Below, in pieces: positions 1-9,305 of a stretch of DNA of 64,000 bases (position 1 is its first letter; each line of letters begins with the position of its first letter). The notes under the pieces were generated by a model that worked only from the letters and a program-made list of their open reading frames with translations, did no database searches and was not told the origin of the DNA. The DNA is from JAGNZR01 sp051648365 (GTDB lineage Bacteria; Fusobacteriota; Fusobacteriia; Fusobacteriales; Fusobacteriaceae). The DNA is taken from assembly GCA_051648365.1 (NCBI GenBank), contig JBOFEZ010000139.1, positions 1-64,000 on the forward strand, in the 5' to 3' direction. Both the position numbers and the translations under genes were made by a program.

Positions 1-710
1 CCCAGTATCCCCATCTCCAATATCAGAAGTTCTTCTATTGCAAATCTACGTTTTGCTTCTTCCAAGTCATTCTGTTTTTTAGGAAAATGTATTATCTGAA
101 GTGATGTTTTTCTTTTTGAAATCCTATATTTCTTTATCAGCTCCTGTGGAATATTTTCTTCAAAATCTTCTAAATAACTATTCAAAAATTTCCCTATTAT
201 TCCTCTCAACCAGTTCTGACTTATATCTTTAGTTGTACTATATATAGGTAGAATCTCTCCCTCTTCCATTCTTTTCTGTGCTGAAATATTTTTGAATTCT
301 GGATTTACCATCTGAAATCCAGAACCTCTTTTAGCCATTCCTATAAAATAATATTCCTCTCCTATTTTCAAAGCCTTAGAAATATAGGGAGCACTAAACC
401 ATGTAAGCTCTATGATTCCACTTCCATCATTAATACGAGCTTTCACTATTTTTTTATTATTAAAAGTTGACCCCATACCACAAGTTAAGACCTCTCCTTT
501 AATAACAACATACTCATTATCTCCCAATTCAGATATTTTTTTTAAATTGGTTCTATTATCATAACTTCTTGGAAAATAGTTTAAAAGTTGAAAAACATTA
601 TCTATACCCAACTTTTTTAATTTTTTTAAATCTTTTAACTCTCGCTCTTTTAAAAAATCTAATTCCAACTCAGAGAAAGGTCTATATAGTTCCATATATT
701 TTCTATTCAT
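1..710 (-). CDS. recG: ATP-dependent DNA helicase RecG, N-terminal part (cut by window edge)
   Basis: This is the 5' part of a minus-strand gene that runs off the window; about 236 codons are visible. RecG remodels stalled replication forks and branched recombination intermediates in the cytoplasm. The translated part starts MNRKYMELYRPF, then shows the helical N-terminus and the OB-fold wedge domain, including NYFPRSYDNRT, VVIKGEV and the wedge-end stretch LPIYSTTKDISQNWLR. These are typical of RecG before the helicase motor, which lies outside the window. The ATG at 708-710 is preceded by GGTGGGAG at good spacing. The gene follows a DUF1275 gene that ends in a terminator, so recG probably has its own weak promoter in the short gap. 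The assignment is quite secure although the motor domains cannot be seen. Confidence 0.87.
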   Translation of the reverse strand, partial: MNRKYMELYRPFSELELDFLKERELKDLKKLKKLGIDNVFQLLNYFPRSYDNRTNLKKISELGDNEYVVIKGEVLTCGMGSTFNNKKIVKARINDGSGIIELTWFSAPYISKALKIGEEYYFIGMAKRGSGFQMVNPEFKNISAQKRMEEGEILPIYSTTKDISQNWLRGIIGKFLNSYLEDFEENIPQELIKKYRISKRKTSLQIIHFPKKQNDLEEAKRRFAIEELLILEMGIL

Positions 711-732
711 ATCTCCCACCTAAAATTAATTT

Positions 733-768
733 TAAAAAAAAGAATCTCAGATGTCAGTCTAAGATTCT
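733..768 (-). terminator. Intrinsic terminator after the DUF1275 gene
   Basis: On the minus strand the arms AGAATCTTAGA and TCTGAGATTCT form an 11-position stem with one mismatch, followed by a run of eight T. The hairpin overlaps the last codons of the DUF1275 gene and separates it from recG. Confidence 0.8.
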
Positions 769-1436
769 TTCTCACTTTTGATTTTTTTATTAATTGAGCT
801 AAAAAACAGTATAGCTAATAATATATATAATACACCTATCACAAAAAAGATATCTCCCTTAAGGGTAGCATAAAGTTTAATTGCAAAAAAACCTCCAAAA
901 AGAAATCCTAACATAGTAAAAAGCGAAAACTCCATCTTCCATATCTCGTTTTTGTCGCCTCTTAGATATCTTCCTATATAAACTCCAATATCTGTAAACA
1001 TTCCTGTTATATGAGTTGTTTTTGCAGCAATACCCTTATATTTTATAAGCATACCATTTTGAATTCCAACTAATAATGGTAAACTATATAAAAATAAACT
1101 TTTTCCTAGAAAAAATTGGTGAAGCATAATAAATGAAAGTCCAATAAATGTTATTATAATTGTGCATCTCAAATTTCTGTTATCCTCTCTTTTTTCATCT
1201 GCAAGAATATAACCTGAGGTAGCATTTCCAAGTAAGAAAAGAAACATTATCTGTATACTTTTAAAAAGTCCACTTGTGTGGTGTTCTGAAAGATCCATAA
1301 AAATATGGACCGCTCTACCTGTAAAATGAGAAACAGCATTCGCATATAATATTATAGCCATTGTATTTATTATTCCACCCAAGAAACATAAGGCAGTTAT
1401 AAATCCCAAGGTATTTTTTTTGAACTTCTTTATCAT
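759..1436 (-). CDS. DUF1275 (YoaK-like) inner-membrane protein
   Basis: This is a 225-residue, very hydrophobic protein with about six predicted membrane segments. Its layout matches the DUF1275/YoaK family: an early segment containing LCFLGGIINTMAI, a central GNATSGYI stretch and a KYKGIAAKTTHITGMFTDIG motif. The last of these resembles the family's characteristic TH-x-TG-x-x-TD signature. The function of this family is not established, although it is often listed as a possible transporter. It sits 32 bases downstream of yebC and is probably the last gene of the thrS-yebC transcript, since an intrinsic terminator overlaps its end. No link to translation is known, so the grouping may be incidental. 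Family assignment is good; function is unknown. Confidence 0.75.
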   Translation of the reverse strand: MIKKFKKNTLGFITALCFLGGIINTMAIILYANAVSHFTGRAVHIFMDLSEHHTSGLFKSIQIMFLFLLGNATSGYILADEKREDNRNLRCTIIITFIGLSFIMLHQFFLGKSLFLYSLPLLVGIQNGMLIKYKGIAAKTTHITGMFTDIGVYIGRYLRGDKNEIWKMEFSLFTMLGFLFGGFFAIKLYATLKGDIFFVIGVLYILLAILFFSSINKKIKSEKES

Positions 1437-1468
1437 AGCTATCTCCTCTTAAATCGGATCTTAGATGA

Positions 1469-2215
1469 CTATAGTTTTTCTAAAATCTCATCTGGAATAT
1501 CAAAATCAGCATAAACGTTTTGAACATCATCTAACTCATCAAGAGTGTCGAAAATCAACATTACTTTTTTAGCTGTTTCCAAATCTGTTATCATAACTTT
1601 GTTATCAGGTATCATTGTTATCTCTGCTTCTTCATATTTAAATCCAGCTTTTGTCAGATTTTCTAAAACAGTCTGAAACTCTGTATAGTCTGTTATAACT
1701 TCAAATACATCTTCCTCTAACTTTATATCCTCTGCACCAGCTTCAAGAGCTGTCATCATAAATTCATCAGAGTCTAAGCCTGCTGCTGGAATAGTTATAA
1801 GTCCTTGCTTTTTGAATTTCCATGATACTGCTCCGTCAGTTCCAAGATTTCCACCTTTTTTAGTGAATCCCGCTCTGACTTCTCCAGCAGATCTATTTTT
1901 ATTGTCTGTAACACAATCAACTATAAAGGCTGTCCCTGCAGGACCATAACCTTCATATCTGATCTCCATCATTTCATCTGAAGCTAATTCTCCTGTTCCC
2001 TTTTTTATGGCTCTTTCAAGAACATCTTTAGTCATATTTGCAGCTTTAGCTTTATCTATAGCCAGTCTAAGTCTTGGATTGAAATTTGGATCTCCACCAG
2101 CTTCCTTTGCTGCTATTGTTATCTCTTTTCCTAATTTTGTAAATAGAGATGCTCTTTTTTTATCTTGAGCACCTTTTCTATGCTTTATATTATTCCATTT
2201 ACTGTGTCCAGCCAT
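1469..2215 (-). CDS. yebC: YebC/PmpR/TACO1-family protein
   Basis: The 248-residue protein begins with the family hallmark MAGHSKWNNIKHRK and continues with KGTGEL, YEGYGPAGTAFIVDCVTDN, and GGNLGTDGAVSWKF, all standard YebC landmarks. Length is usual for the family. Members have been described both as DNA-binding transcription regulators and, more recently, as factors that help ribosomes through difficult proline-rich stretches; this sequence alone cannot choose between them. The gene starts 17 bases after thrS ends and is almost certainly cotranscribed with it, which fits a translation role better than a local regulatory one. The ATG at the listed end is preceded by a GAGAGG-like ribosome-binding site. 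Confidence 0.92.
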   Translation of the reverse strand: MAGHSKWNNIKHRKGAQDKKRASLFTKLGKEITIAAKEAGGDPNFNPRLRLAIDKAKAANMTKDVLERAIKKGTGELASDEMMEIRYEGYGPAGTAFIVDCVTDNKNRSAGEVRAGFTKKGGNLGTDGAVSWKFKKQGLITIPAAGLDSDEFMMTALEAGAEDIKLEEDVFEVITDYTEFQTVLENLTKAGFKYEEAEITMIPDNKVMITDLETAKKVMLIFDTLDELDDVQNVYADFDIPDEILEKL

Positions 2216-2232
2216 TTCTAATACCTCTCTAA

Positions 2233-4146
2233 TTATAGATTAAACTTGATTTTACTCTCTTCAACTATTTCGCTGATGAAATGTCCTAAACTGAAAGAAT
2301 GCTGATCCTGAGACCCTCTTCTTCTTACATTGACACCTCTATTTTCAACTTCATTTTTTCCTATTATAAGCTGAACAGGTATCTTATATTTTCCGTTAGC
2401 TTCTCTAATTTTGTATCCTATAGATTCAGCTCTATCATCTAATTCAGCTCTAATTCCAGCTTCTTTAAGAGCTGCCACAACCTCTTTTGCATATGGTGTC
2501 ACTTCATCATTGATTGTAAGTACTTTTACCTGTGTTGGTGCAAGCCATAGAGGGAATGCTCCAGCATAGTGCTCCATAAGGATCCCCATAAATCTCTCGA
2601 TAGATCCATAAACAACTCTATGAATCATAACTGGTCTATGCTTCTCTCCATCTTCTCCTATGTATGAAAGATCAAATCTTTCTGGTAGATTTAGATCTAG
2701 CTGAACAGTTCCACACTGCCAAACTCTTCCTATAGCATCTTTTATTTTAAAATCAAGCTTAGGTCCGTAGAAAGCCCCATCTCCAGGATTAATTTTAAAT
2801 TCTCTTCCAAGAGATTTTAATGCTCCTGCTAGAGCAGCCTCTGATTTATCCCATATTTCTTGAGATCCGATAGCTTTTTCAGGTTTTGTTGAAAGCTCTA
2901 TTGAATATTCAAATCCAAATAATCCTTTATAGAATCTATCTATAAGTTCTACGACTCCTTTAATCTCATCTTGAATCTGATCTTCTCTCATGAATATATG
3001 TGCATCATCCTGAGTGAATGTTCTAACTCTCATAAGCCCGTGAAGAGCTCCTGAGAACTCATGTCTGTGAACTGTTCCCAATTCTCCAGTTCTGATTGGA
3101 AGTTCCTTGTATGAATGAATCTGGTGCTTATATGCCAGCATTCCTCCTGGACAGTTCATAGGTTTTATTGCAAACTCCATATCGTCAATTACAGATGTAT
3201 ACATATTCTCTCTATAGTTGAACCAGTGCCCTGATACTTCCCATAATTCTTTATTCAACATTATAGGAGTAGCAATTAGGTCGTAACCTGCTTTATCATG
3301 CTCATTTCTCCATAGGTCTGTAAGAACATTTCTCATTATCATTCCCTTTGGTAAGAAAATTGGGAATCCAGGACCGTACTCACTCATAAAGAAAAGATCT
3401 AATTCTTTTCCTATTTTTCTGTGATCTCTACGTTCAGCTTCCTCAAGGAAAGTCAGATGTGCTTTTAATCTTGTATCATCCGAAAAAGCAAATCCATATA
3501 TTCTAGTAAGCATCTTATTTTTAGAGTCACCTCTCCAATATGCTCCTGCTATATTTTTAAGCTTAAATGTTTTTAGATACCCTGTTGACGGCACATGAGG
3601 TCCACGACACAGATCCATAAACTCTCCCTGCTTATAGAAAGACAGCATCTCTCCTTGGGCTATCTGCTCAATAATTTCAACTTTATATATCTCTCCTAAC
3701 TTTTTGAAGTGCTCAATAGCTTCTTCCCTAGTCATCATTACTCTTTCAATCTTTATATTCTCTTTTACTATTTTCTTCATTTCCGCTTCAATAAGCTGAA
3801 GATCTTCCTCTTTGAAAGGCTCTACCGGATCAAAATCATAGTAAAATCCATTTTCTATTGCAGGACCAATTGCAACTTTAGTCTTTGGAAAAAGTCTTAT
3901 TACTGCATCAGCCATAAGGTGGGCTGTTGAGTGTCTAAGAATTTCTTCACCCTCTTCAGAATCAGAGGTTATAAATTCTACCTTTGCATCTTTGTTTAAA
4001 ATGTAGGTCATATCATATAACTCTCCATCTATTTTTGCAGCTATTGATTTTTTTGCTAGCGAATTGCTTATTCTTTTTGCAACTTCAAACATATTTACTT
4101 CACTTTCAAATTCTAATACATCTTGGCTTGGAAGTATAACTCTCAT
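2233..4146 (-). CDS. thrS: Threonyl-tRNA synthetase
   Basis: At 637 residues this is a full-length class II threonyl-tRNA synthetase, which charges tRNA-Thr in the cytoplasm. In order one sees the N-terminal TGS domain (residues 1-60), the editing domain with HSTAHLMADA and GFYYDFD, and the class II catalytic core. The core shows the zinc-ligand region KPMNCPGGM, motif 2 near TVHRHEFSGALHGL, and motif 3 near HRVVYGSIERFMGILMEH. The C-terminal anticodon-binding domain starts near LAPTQVKVL. The ATG is preceded by AAAGGGGGAAA. In Firmicutes this gene is often under T-box control, but no T-box motif could be recognised in the short upstream gap. yebC follows closely in the same direction. Confidence 0.97.
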   Translation of the reverse strand: MRVILPSQDVLEFESEVNMFEVAKRISNSLAKKSIAAKIDGELYDMTYILNKDAKVEFITSDSEEGEEILRHSTAHLMADAVIRLFPKTKVAIGPAIENGFYYDFDPVEPFKEEDLQLIEAEMKKIVKENIKIERVMMTREEAIEHFKKLGEIYKVEIIEQIAQGEMLSFYKQGEFMDLCRGPHVPSTGYLKTFKLKNIAGAYWRGDSKNKMLTRIYGFAFSDDTRLKAHLTFLEEAERRDHRKIGKELDLFFMSEYGPGFPIFLPKGMIMRNVLTDLWRNEHDKAGYDLIATPIMLNKELWEVSGHWFNYRENMYTSVIDDMEFAIKPMNCPGGMLAYKHQIHSYKELPIRTGELGTVHRHEFSGALHGLMRVRTFTQDDAHIFMREDQIQDEIKGVVELIDRFYKGLFGFEYSIELSTKPEKAIGSQEIWDKSEAALAGALKSLGREFKINPGDGAFYGPKLDFKIKDAIGRVWQCGTVQLDLNLPERFDLSYIGEDGEKHRPVMIHRVVYGSIERFMGILMEHYAGAFPLWLAPTQVKVLTINDEVTPYAKEVVAALKEAGIRAELDDRAESIGYKIREANGKYKIPVQLIIGKNEVENRGVNVRRRGSQDQHSFSLGHFISEIVEESKIKFNL

Positions 4147-4196
4147 AATTTCCCCCTTTTACTTATTCTTTTTTATTTGTAATCTAAATAGAAATT

Positions 4197-4236
4197 AAAA
4201 GATGATAGTTAAATCTTGAAAAATTCAACTATCACC
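4197..4236 (-). terminator. Probable intrinsic terminator after the LptD-like gene
   Basis: On the minus strand TGATAGTTGAA pairs with TTTAACTATCA (11 positions, one G-T), followed by a short imperfect T run (TCTTTTAATTT). It lies between the LptD-like gene and thrS, so thrS should have its own promoter in the remaining 50 bases, where no clear -35/-10 pair was seen. Confidence 0.6.
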
Positions 4237-4296
4237 TCAGTCTTTTTTTTAGATTTATTGTAATATTTTACTACTTTTTAATTCAAATGTCTAGAA

Positions 4297-7200
4297 CTAA
4301 TCATCAAGATCCACATCAGAAGCCTTTATCCCATCAAACAGGTATGTTTCTGGAGTTATTTTAGAATCAACTCCAGAGCTTCTCTTAGCTCCCAATCCAA
4401 ATATAGGCTTGTCTGGGAATGTAAGAAGGGTAAACTGCAATGCAGCTCTCCACTCATTATCTCTGGTTCCATAATCATACTCTCTTAGGAATCCAATAGA
4501 CCACTCATAGTATCCGAATTCTTTTCCTAACTCTACACCGAGAGCTCCCTCTAATTTGTTGTTATTTTTAAACCATTCATCTTCGAACTTCGCATAAGTT
4601 GTCAGTCTATAACTTTCACTTGGTTTTCCTATTTTCATATTCAAAGATAATAGATGCTCCCTATCTTTACTATCTTTTCCTCCTATAAATACCAATTCTT
4701 CGCTATACGTATATCCTATACCTATTCTACGTTGAGAATAACCTAAACTTACTGTTAAATCTTCTATTTTGTCCTTTTCCTCATTTTTTTCTAAGGCTGT
4801 ATTTATACTAAATCTTCTCTTATAATCTCCTGAAAAAGCCACCGGACGTTTCCATGGACTTACAAGATTAAATTTTGTACTTCCTCCTTGAGATATTTTT
4901 TGAGCTCTTGTTTTCATAAGTGATGCTATCTCATCCAAATCTTGGGAAGTTAGTTCTTCTTTGTCTTTATCATACTCTCTCATAGCATACTCTTCTAAAA
5001 AATCTTTATCCATCTGTTTATCTAAGAAGCTATAACCTAAACTATAAGTTTTAGTGTTTTGATTTGTATTCAGATATTCATTTCTTCCAAAACTTGCAGA
5101 ATAATTGTTTTCATACCTTGTTCCATAATCTAAGAAATTTATTCCATAAAGTTTCTTTTCTATGTCTATCTCTCTCAGTTGTTCTTTTAAATTTTCTCTG
5201 AAATCAGATCCCTTTGTATAATTCAGTGATAGTCTGTCTCCTCTTTTAAAATTATAAGCATAACCGAATCTGTTAGTTTTAATTTCTTCATAAGAGTCAT
5301 CAGTATTTTTTATTTTCCATATCTCTGATTCTAAAATGTTTTTACTGTAACTGAAATTATGTCTATCTATTCTATAGTTAAAACCATAATTTTCATAAGT
5401 AAGATCTTTTTTATTTTCTCTCACTGTATTTTTTTCAGTATATCTCTCATTTGCATCATAGAATAAGTTTAAAGATTGTTTCTCTGATAGATTAAGAGCA
5501 ATCGAATTTCCAAAAATCTGATTTTTTTTCTCTCCTGTACTTGCTCTGTCTATAACTGAATAATTAAGCTTATATTCTCCAGTTGTATCTCCTAAATCAA
5601 ATTCCAGTCTATCATTTATTTTGTGATAATTTTCCCTGTGAGTAAGCCTTATATCCTCATCTTTGTATCCCTGGTAAGAATAATCAAGTGTATTGGTCAC
5701 AATTTTATCTTCTTGAGTATACAGATCTTTTCTATGACTTACCTCGCCGTTCAGTCTCAGTGAATCATCATTTCCATCCGAATATTTTATATCATTTAGA
5801 TGGGCGGAGGTATATTTATCATAACGAACTCCTCCCAAAACTCTTAATTCTCCTAGATTTTCAACTTGGAAATATTTTTTCTCTAAGCTGAAATCTATAA
5901 ACTCTGAATTCAATTTATATTTGTCGTATGCTTCTCCCATAAGAAAATTGTCATAATTATAATATCCATCTCTATCCCAGATTATCTCCCTAGATTTTCC
6001 TCCGCCTAGGTTCAGAGCATAGTCATCGTTATATATTTGGACATATCCTCTCTGCTCTCTTGATTTTTCGTAGGCTATATTTTCATATCTATTCCATTCT
6101 CTGTCTCTTTTATTATTTCTTACGCCTCTTCTGAAAGGATCATATACAATTGCTAGTTCATTTTCCTTGAGATTATCCCAATATCCTGCTATATAATACG
6201 AATCCTCTAAAAACTCATATTCTCCAGCTTTAAGAGTTCTATTTTCTGAGTTGTATTTTGTATATTCCGGGATAGTTGAAAGGGTATAATCTCCCAATCT
6301 TCCAACAAGGCTACTATTTACATTGAATACCCAAGGTTTCAAATCAGATTCAGATTCTATAAAAGTTATCGGTCTAAATTTATCCCTTGTAGATTTATCA
6401 TATTTTAATTCAAGCTTATTTTCCTTATCTTGGACCAAGAAACCATAGCTCTCATCCTTTGATCTGTCATCAGAAGATGAGCTACCAGGATTCATATCTT
6501 TCAGCTCATTATAATATCCACCTATTTTATAACGCTTATTATCCTTATAAAGGGAAAGTTTAGAGAAAAGATCATAATCTTCCGTAGAATCGTCATCAAC
6601 ATAATCAAATACCATAACATCATAGATATCTCTATCACTTACCTGCTTTACTTGAGCATCAAAACTTATATCTTTATTTTTACCCAATCCTTTTAATGAG
6701 GTATCTAAAGAATAAAATCTCATAACTTCATCTTTATCTATCTCTTTTATCCCCAGAGATTCCCAAGCATCATTTCCGTTGTAATCTTTTATTATATCAT
6801 CTAAAGATGGAACCATATTGGCAGTAGAATTGATTAAATCCATTTGGAAATTTCCATATTCTCCTGTGTAATCATGAAGAAGGTTAAAACTATATCTATT
6901 ATCACTATAATCTTCTTTATTTTTTTTATGGATAAGCCAATCGTCTATATTTAATTTAGATTCTCCTATCTTATCAAATTTGTACCAATTCTCCCATCTT
7001 CCAACTAGCCATCCCATACGGTCTCCAAATTTTGGAGCAAAACCTCCACGATATTTGCTGTCCTTATCCCCGTAAAGGAATCCCCAGGAAGTAGTCCAAC
7101 CGTAATCTTCCTGATCTCCCCACATAGGAAATAACGGAACAGTAGACCCCGGTCTTATATTTAATCTATACCAAGGAAAATTAAAAGGAAGATAATCTTC

Positions 7201-7752
7201 TCCTCTTTTATAAAAATCTATTTTTTGGAAAGTTACCTGTTTCTCAGGTTGAATAATAATAGATTTTGATAACAGATTAAAACCTGCATCTGAAGGATTT
7301 TTAGTTTTTCTCACGGCAGGATCTGTCGTGAACCATCCATCAGTTAAGTAAATATCTCCATTTTTATAATCTAAGGTTTCTCCACCATAATATATTTTAT
7401 CGTTGGGATATTCCGCCCCAGTGAAACCCCCGACCTCTAAATATCCATATACTTTTTGGAATTTTCCGTTTTTCCCAGCTGTGTCTACCTCACCTTTTTC
7501 TCCATCTAATCTCAATCTTCCTGCTGGATTATAAAATTTTGCAGTGAAAGGTTTATTCAAGTAAAGCATATTTTTATCTTTATCTCTTTTTATATCTAAA
7601 ACATTTAATTTCATATCTCCATAGTTTACATCTAAGCCTTCTGTAGATTTTAGAGTATCGTTATTGAGATCTATCTCTACGCTGTTTTCTGATACGGCTT
7701 TTATAGAAAGCAACATTAGAGCTGCAATCAAAAAAATCTTTTTTTTATTCAT
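4297..7752 (-). CDS. LptD/OstA-like outer-membrane beta-barrel protein
   Basis: This 1151-residue protein has a signal peptide (MNKKKIFLIAALMLLSIKAV, cleaved near ENS). About 130 residues of OstA/LptA-like repeat strands follow (for example GDMKLNVLDI, VYGYLEVGGF, GGETLDYKNGDIYLTDG). The rest is a very long stretch of alternating, aromatic-rich strands typical of a beta-barrel, with WRAALQFTLLTF close to the C-terminus. This architecture matches LptD, which inserts lipopolysaccharide into the outer leaflet, but the protein is longer than the E. coli one (about 780 residues). I found no cysteine in the entire protein, so the inter-domain disulfides of enterobacterial LptD are impossible here. 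It follows trxA by 15 bases. A different large outer-membrane barrel remains possible. Confidence 0.6.
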   Translation of the reverse strand: MNKKKIFLIAALMLLSIKAVSENSVEIDLNNDTLKSTEGLDVNYGDMKLNVLDIKRDKDKNMLYLNKPFTAKFYNPAGRLRLDGEKGEVDTAGKNGKFQKVYGYLEVGGFTGAEYPNDKIYYGGETLDYKNGDIYLTDGWFTTDPAVRKTKNPSDAGFNLLSKSIIIQPEKQVTFQKIDFYKRGEDYLPFNFPWYRLNIRPGSTVPLFPMWGDQEDYGWTTSWGFLYGDKDSKYRGGFAPKFGDRMGWLVGRWENWYKFDKIGESKLNIDDWLIHKKNKEDYSDNRYSFNLLHDYTGEYGNFQMDLINSTANMVPSLDDIIKDYNGNDAWESLGIKEIDKDEVMRFYSLDTSLKGLGKNKDISFDAQVKQVSDRDIYDVMVFDYVDDDSTEDYDLFSKLSLYKDNKRYKIGGYYNELKDMNPGSSSSDDRSKDESYGFLVQDKENKLELKYDKSTRDKFRPITFIESESDLKPWVFNVNSSLVGRLGDYTLSTIPEYTKYNSENRTLKAGEYEFLEDSYYIAGYWDNLKENELAIVYDPFRRGVRNNKRDREWNRYENIAYEKSREQRGYVQIYNDDYALNLGGGKSREIIWDRDGYYNYDNFLMGEAYDKYKLNSEFIDFSLEKKYFQVENLGELRVLGGVRYDKYTSAHLNDIKYSDGNDDSLRLNGEVSHRKDLYTQEDKIVTNTLDYSYQGYKDEDIRLTHRENYHKINDRLEFDLGDTTGEYKLNYSVIDRASTGEKKNQIFGNSIALNLSEKQSLNLFYDANERYTEKNTVRENKKDLTYENYGFNYRIDRHNFSYSKNILESEIWKIKNTDDSYEEIKTNRFGYAYNFKRGDRLSLNYTKGSDFRENLKEQLREIDIEKKLYGINFLDYGTRYENNYSASFGRNEYLNTNQNTKTYSLGYSFLDKQMDKDFLEEYAMREYDKDKEELTSQDLDEIASLMKTRAQKISQGGSTKFNLVSPWKRPVAFSGDYKRRFSINTALEKNEEKDKIEDLTVSLGYSQRRIGIGYTYSEELVFIGGKDSKDREHLLSLNMKIGKPSESYRLTTYAKFEDEWFKNNNKLEGALGVELGKEFGYYEWSIGFLREYDYGTRDNEWRAALQFTLLTFPDKPIFGLGAKRSSGVDSKITPETYLFDGIKASDVDLDD

Positions 7753-7767
7753 GTTCTCCCCCAGTTC

Positions 7768-8082
7768 TTAATATTGAGAAAGTATCTGTAGCAACTCATC
7801 CTTGGGTTTAAAGCCAACCAGTTGATCTATCTTTTCTCCATCTTTAAATATTAAGATAGTAGGGATACTTTTTATTTTATATTGTGATGAAAGTTCTGAA
7901 TTTCTATCTACATCCACTTTGCAGATTTTATATTCAGTTTCTGAAACTATCTCTTCCAAAATAGGCCCCAACATTTTACAAGGTCCACACCATTCTGCCC
8001 AAAAATCAACTACTACCAACCCTTGAGTTTTTATAACTTCAGCTTCAAAATTATTAAGATTTAAATTATTTGTTTTTCCCAT
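7768..8082 (-). CDS. trxA: Thioredoxin
   Basis: This 104-residue protein is a classic thioredoxin, a small cytoplasmic dithiol reductant for ribonucleotide reductase, peroxiredoxins and other targets. The active site WCGPC lies in VVDFWAEWCGPCKMLGPIL (about residues 24-42). The cis-proline loop appears as KSIPTILIFKDGE, and the buried aspartate is the D of VVDFW. There is no signal peptide, so it is cytosolic. The ATG is preceded by AAGGAGAAA and a good promoter lies about 50 bases upstream. The LptD-like gene starts only 15 bases after it and is probably read from the same transcript. Since that protein has no cysteines, no direct functional connection is implied. Confidence 0.96.
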   Translation of the reverse strand: MGKTNNLNLNNFEAEVIKTQGLVVVDFWAEWCGPCKMLGPILEEIVSETEYKICKVDVDRNSELSSQYKIKSIPTILIFKDGEKIDQLVGFKPKDELLQILSQY

Positions 8083-8106
8083 AATTTTTCTCCTTTTACA
8101 TCTAAT

Positions 8107-8135
8107 ATTTTAAAACATCTTGATTCTCTATTCAA
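8107..8135 (-). promoter_or_regulatory. Promoter for trxA and the LptD-like gene
   Basis: On the minus strand a -35 TTGAAT (8130-8135) and a -10 TAAAAT (8107-8112) are separated by 17 bases, upstream of the trxA ribosome-binding site. Confidence 0.6.
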
Positions 8136-8154
8136 ATAAAAAAACTTTTTTCCT

Positions 8155-8850
8155 TTAAACCAAACCTTTTTCTCTCGCCTCTTTCTCTCTTTCTGCCTGC
8201 GATTTATTTACATAGTAAGGTTCTAATCCCATAAGATTATCAGGATTTTTCTCTGCTGCCAAATATGCTAAAACTGATGCTCTAGGAAGGGACATTATAT
8301 CGTGATAAAATTTTGCGTCTTCTCCCATCATTGAAATTATAAGATCCTTGTAATTTAGAGCACCATCTCCTAAAAACAGAGTCTCTTTACCTTTATAATT
8401 TTTTAAAAGATCAGTCAACTCTCCATCTCGGTACTCAGTTTTTCTGACCAATACCCCATTCTCTTTTTTGTACCCTGCAAAGTATGCTCTCTCTTTTCTT
8501 GCATCTATAAGAGAGATAATTTCTCCTGAAAATTCTCCTGCCAAGTTAGCTATCGCATCCAGTTCATTTATTCCTACTATTTCACTTTCTAAAGAGTATG
8601 CCAACCCCTTTGCTACTGATACTGCAATTCTTATTCCTGTAAAAGAACCTGGTCCCGTGCTCACAGCTACCCTATCTATCTCTTCTGTTTTTTTTCCTGT
8701 GAGTTTAAAGAGTTGGTCTATAGAATTCATTATATTTTCCGAATGATTATTTCCACTATTTAATGTTATTTCTGCTAATAATCCTTTATTTTTTTCATAA
8801 AGTGCCACTGAACCTATTTTTGTAGATGTATCAATTGCCAAAATCAACAT
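8155..8850 (-). CDS. tsaB: tRNA threonylcarbamoyladenosine biosynthesis protein TsaB
   Basis: The 231-residue protein belongs to the ASKHA-fold TsaB family, the non-catalytic partner of TsaD in making the t6A base at position 37 of ANN-decoding tRNAs. The N-terminus MLILAIDTSTKIGSVALYE and the motif VSTGPGSFTGIRIAVSVAKGL (around residue 65) are diagnostic. Residues for nucleotide hydrolysis are typically degenerate in TsaB. The reading frame overlaps the end of tsaE by 20 bases, indicating translational coupling; TsaE is the ATPase of the same complex. TsaD is not in the window. The C-terminus (PYYVNKSQAEREK) has the family's usual ending. Confidence is high. Confidence 0.93.
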   Translation of the reverse strand: MLILAIDTSTKIGSVALYEKNKGLLAEITLNSGNNHSENIMNSIDQLFKLTGKKTEEIDRVAVSTGPGSFTGIRIAVSVAKGLAYSLESEIVGINELDAIANLAGEFSGEIISLIDARKERAYFAGYKKENGVLVRKTEYRDGELTDLLKNYKGKETLFLGDGALNYKDLIISMMGEDAKFYHDIMSLPRASVLAYLAAEKNPDNLMGLEPYYVNKSQAEREKEAREKGLV

Positions 8851-9295
8851 TTTTTATTAACTCCTTTTCTTTTTTATCGTTCCCTATATATTTTATAGAC
8901 AATCTTCTACTTTCTTCATCATCATACCAAATCTTTATCTCTATATACTCTTTTGGAAGTTCTGATTTTATTATATCTGCCCACTCTATTAATACAACTC
9001 CATCACCATTTATGCAATCTTCATATCCAACTTCATAAACCTCTTCTGCTTCTGATAGCCTGTATACATCAAAGTGAAAAAGGGGCATTCTTCCACTACG
9101 ATATTCAAGATAGTAGTTGAATGTAGGACTTTTCAAATTTTCTTTTACTCCTAAAGATTTTGCGAAAGTTTGAACAAAAGTTGTTTTACCTGTTCCTAAA
9201 TCACCTATAAGAGCTATCACTGTATTTTCTTCTACCATCTCTCCCAATTTAGAAGCTAATCTATTCATTTCTTCAAATGATAATATTTTTTCCAT
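8831..9295 (-). CDS. tsaE: tRNA threonylcarbamoyladenosine biosynthesis ATPase TsaE
   Basis: At 154 residues this is a standard-length TsaE (YjeE), the P-loop ATPase that drives the TsaB-TsaD-TsaE t6A synthesis cycle. The Walker A motif GDLGTGKTTF is at residues 31-40. Further family landmarks are KSPTFNYYLEY, FHFDVYRL and a Walker B-like VVLIEWAD. It overlaps tsaB by 20 bases at its 3' end and begins 10 bases after the heptose adenylyltransferase gene, so it is part of a compact operon. The ATG is preceded by GGGGGAGAT. No anomalies were seen. Confidence 0.94.
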   Translation of the reverse strand: MEKILSFEEMNRLASKLGEMVEENTVIALIGDLGTGKTTFVQTFAKSLGVKENLKSPTFNYYLEYRSGRMPLFHFDVYRLSEAEEVYEVGYEDCINGDGVVLIEWADIIKSELPKEYIEIKIWYDDEESRRLSIKYIGNDKKEKELIKNVDFGN

Positions 9296-9305
9296 ATCTC
9301 CCCCA

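Noticed and set aside
4147..4296. Possible T-box riboswitch upstream of thrS
   Set aside because: The gap holds only a terminator-like hairpin of the preceding gene. No T-box conserved sequence, specifier loop or antiterminator was seen, and about 50 usable bases are too few.
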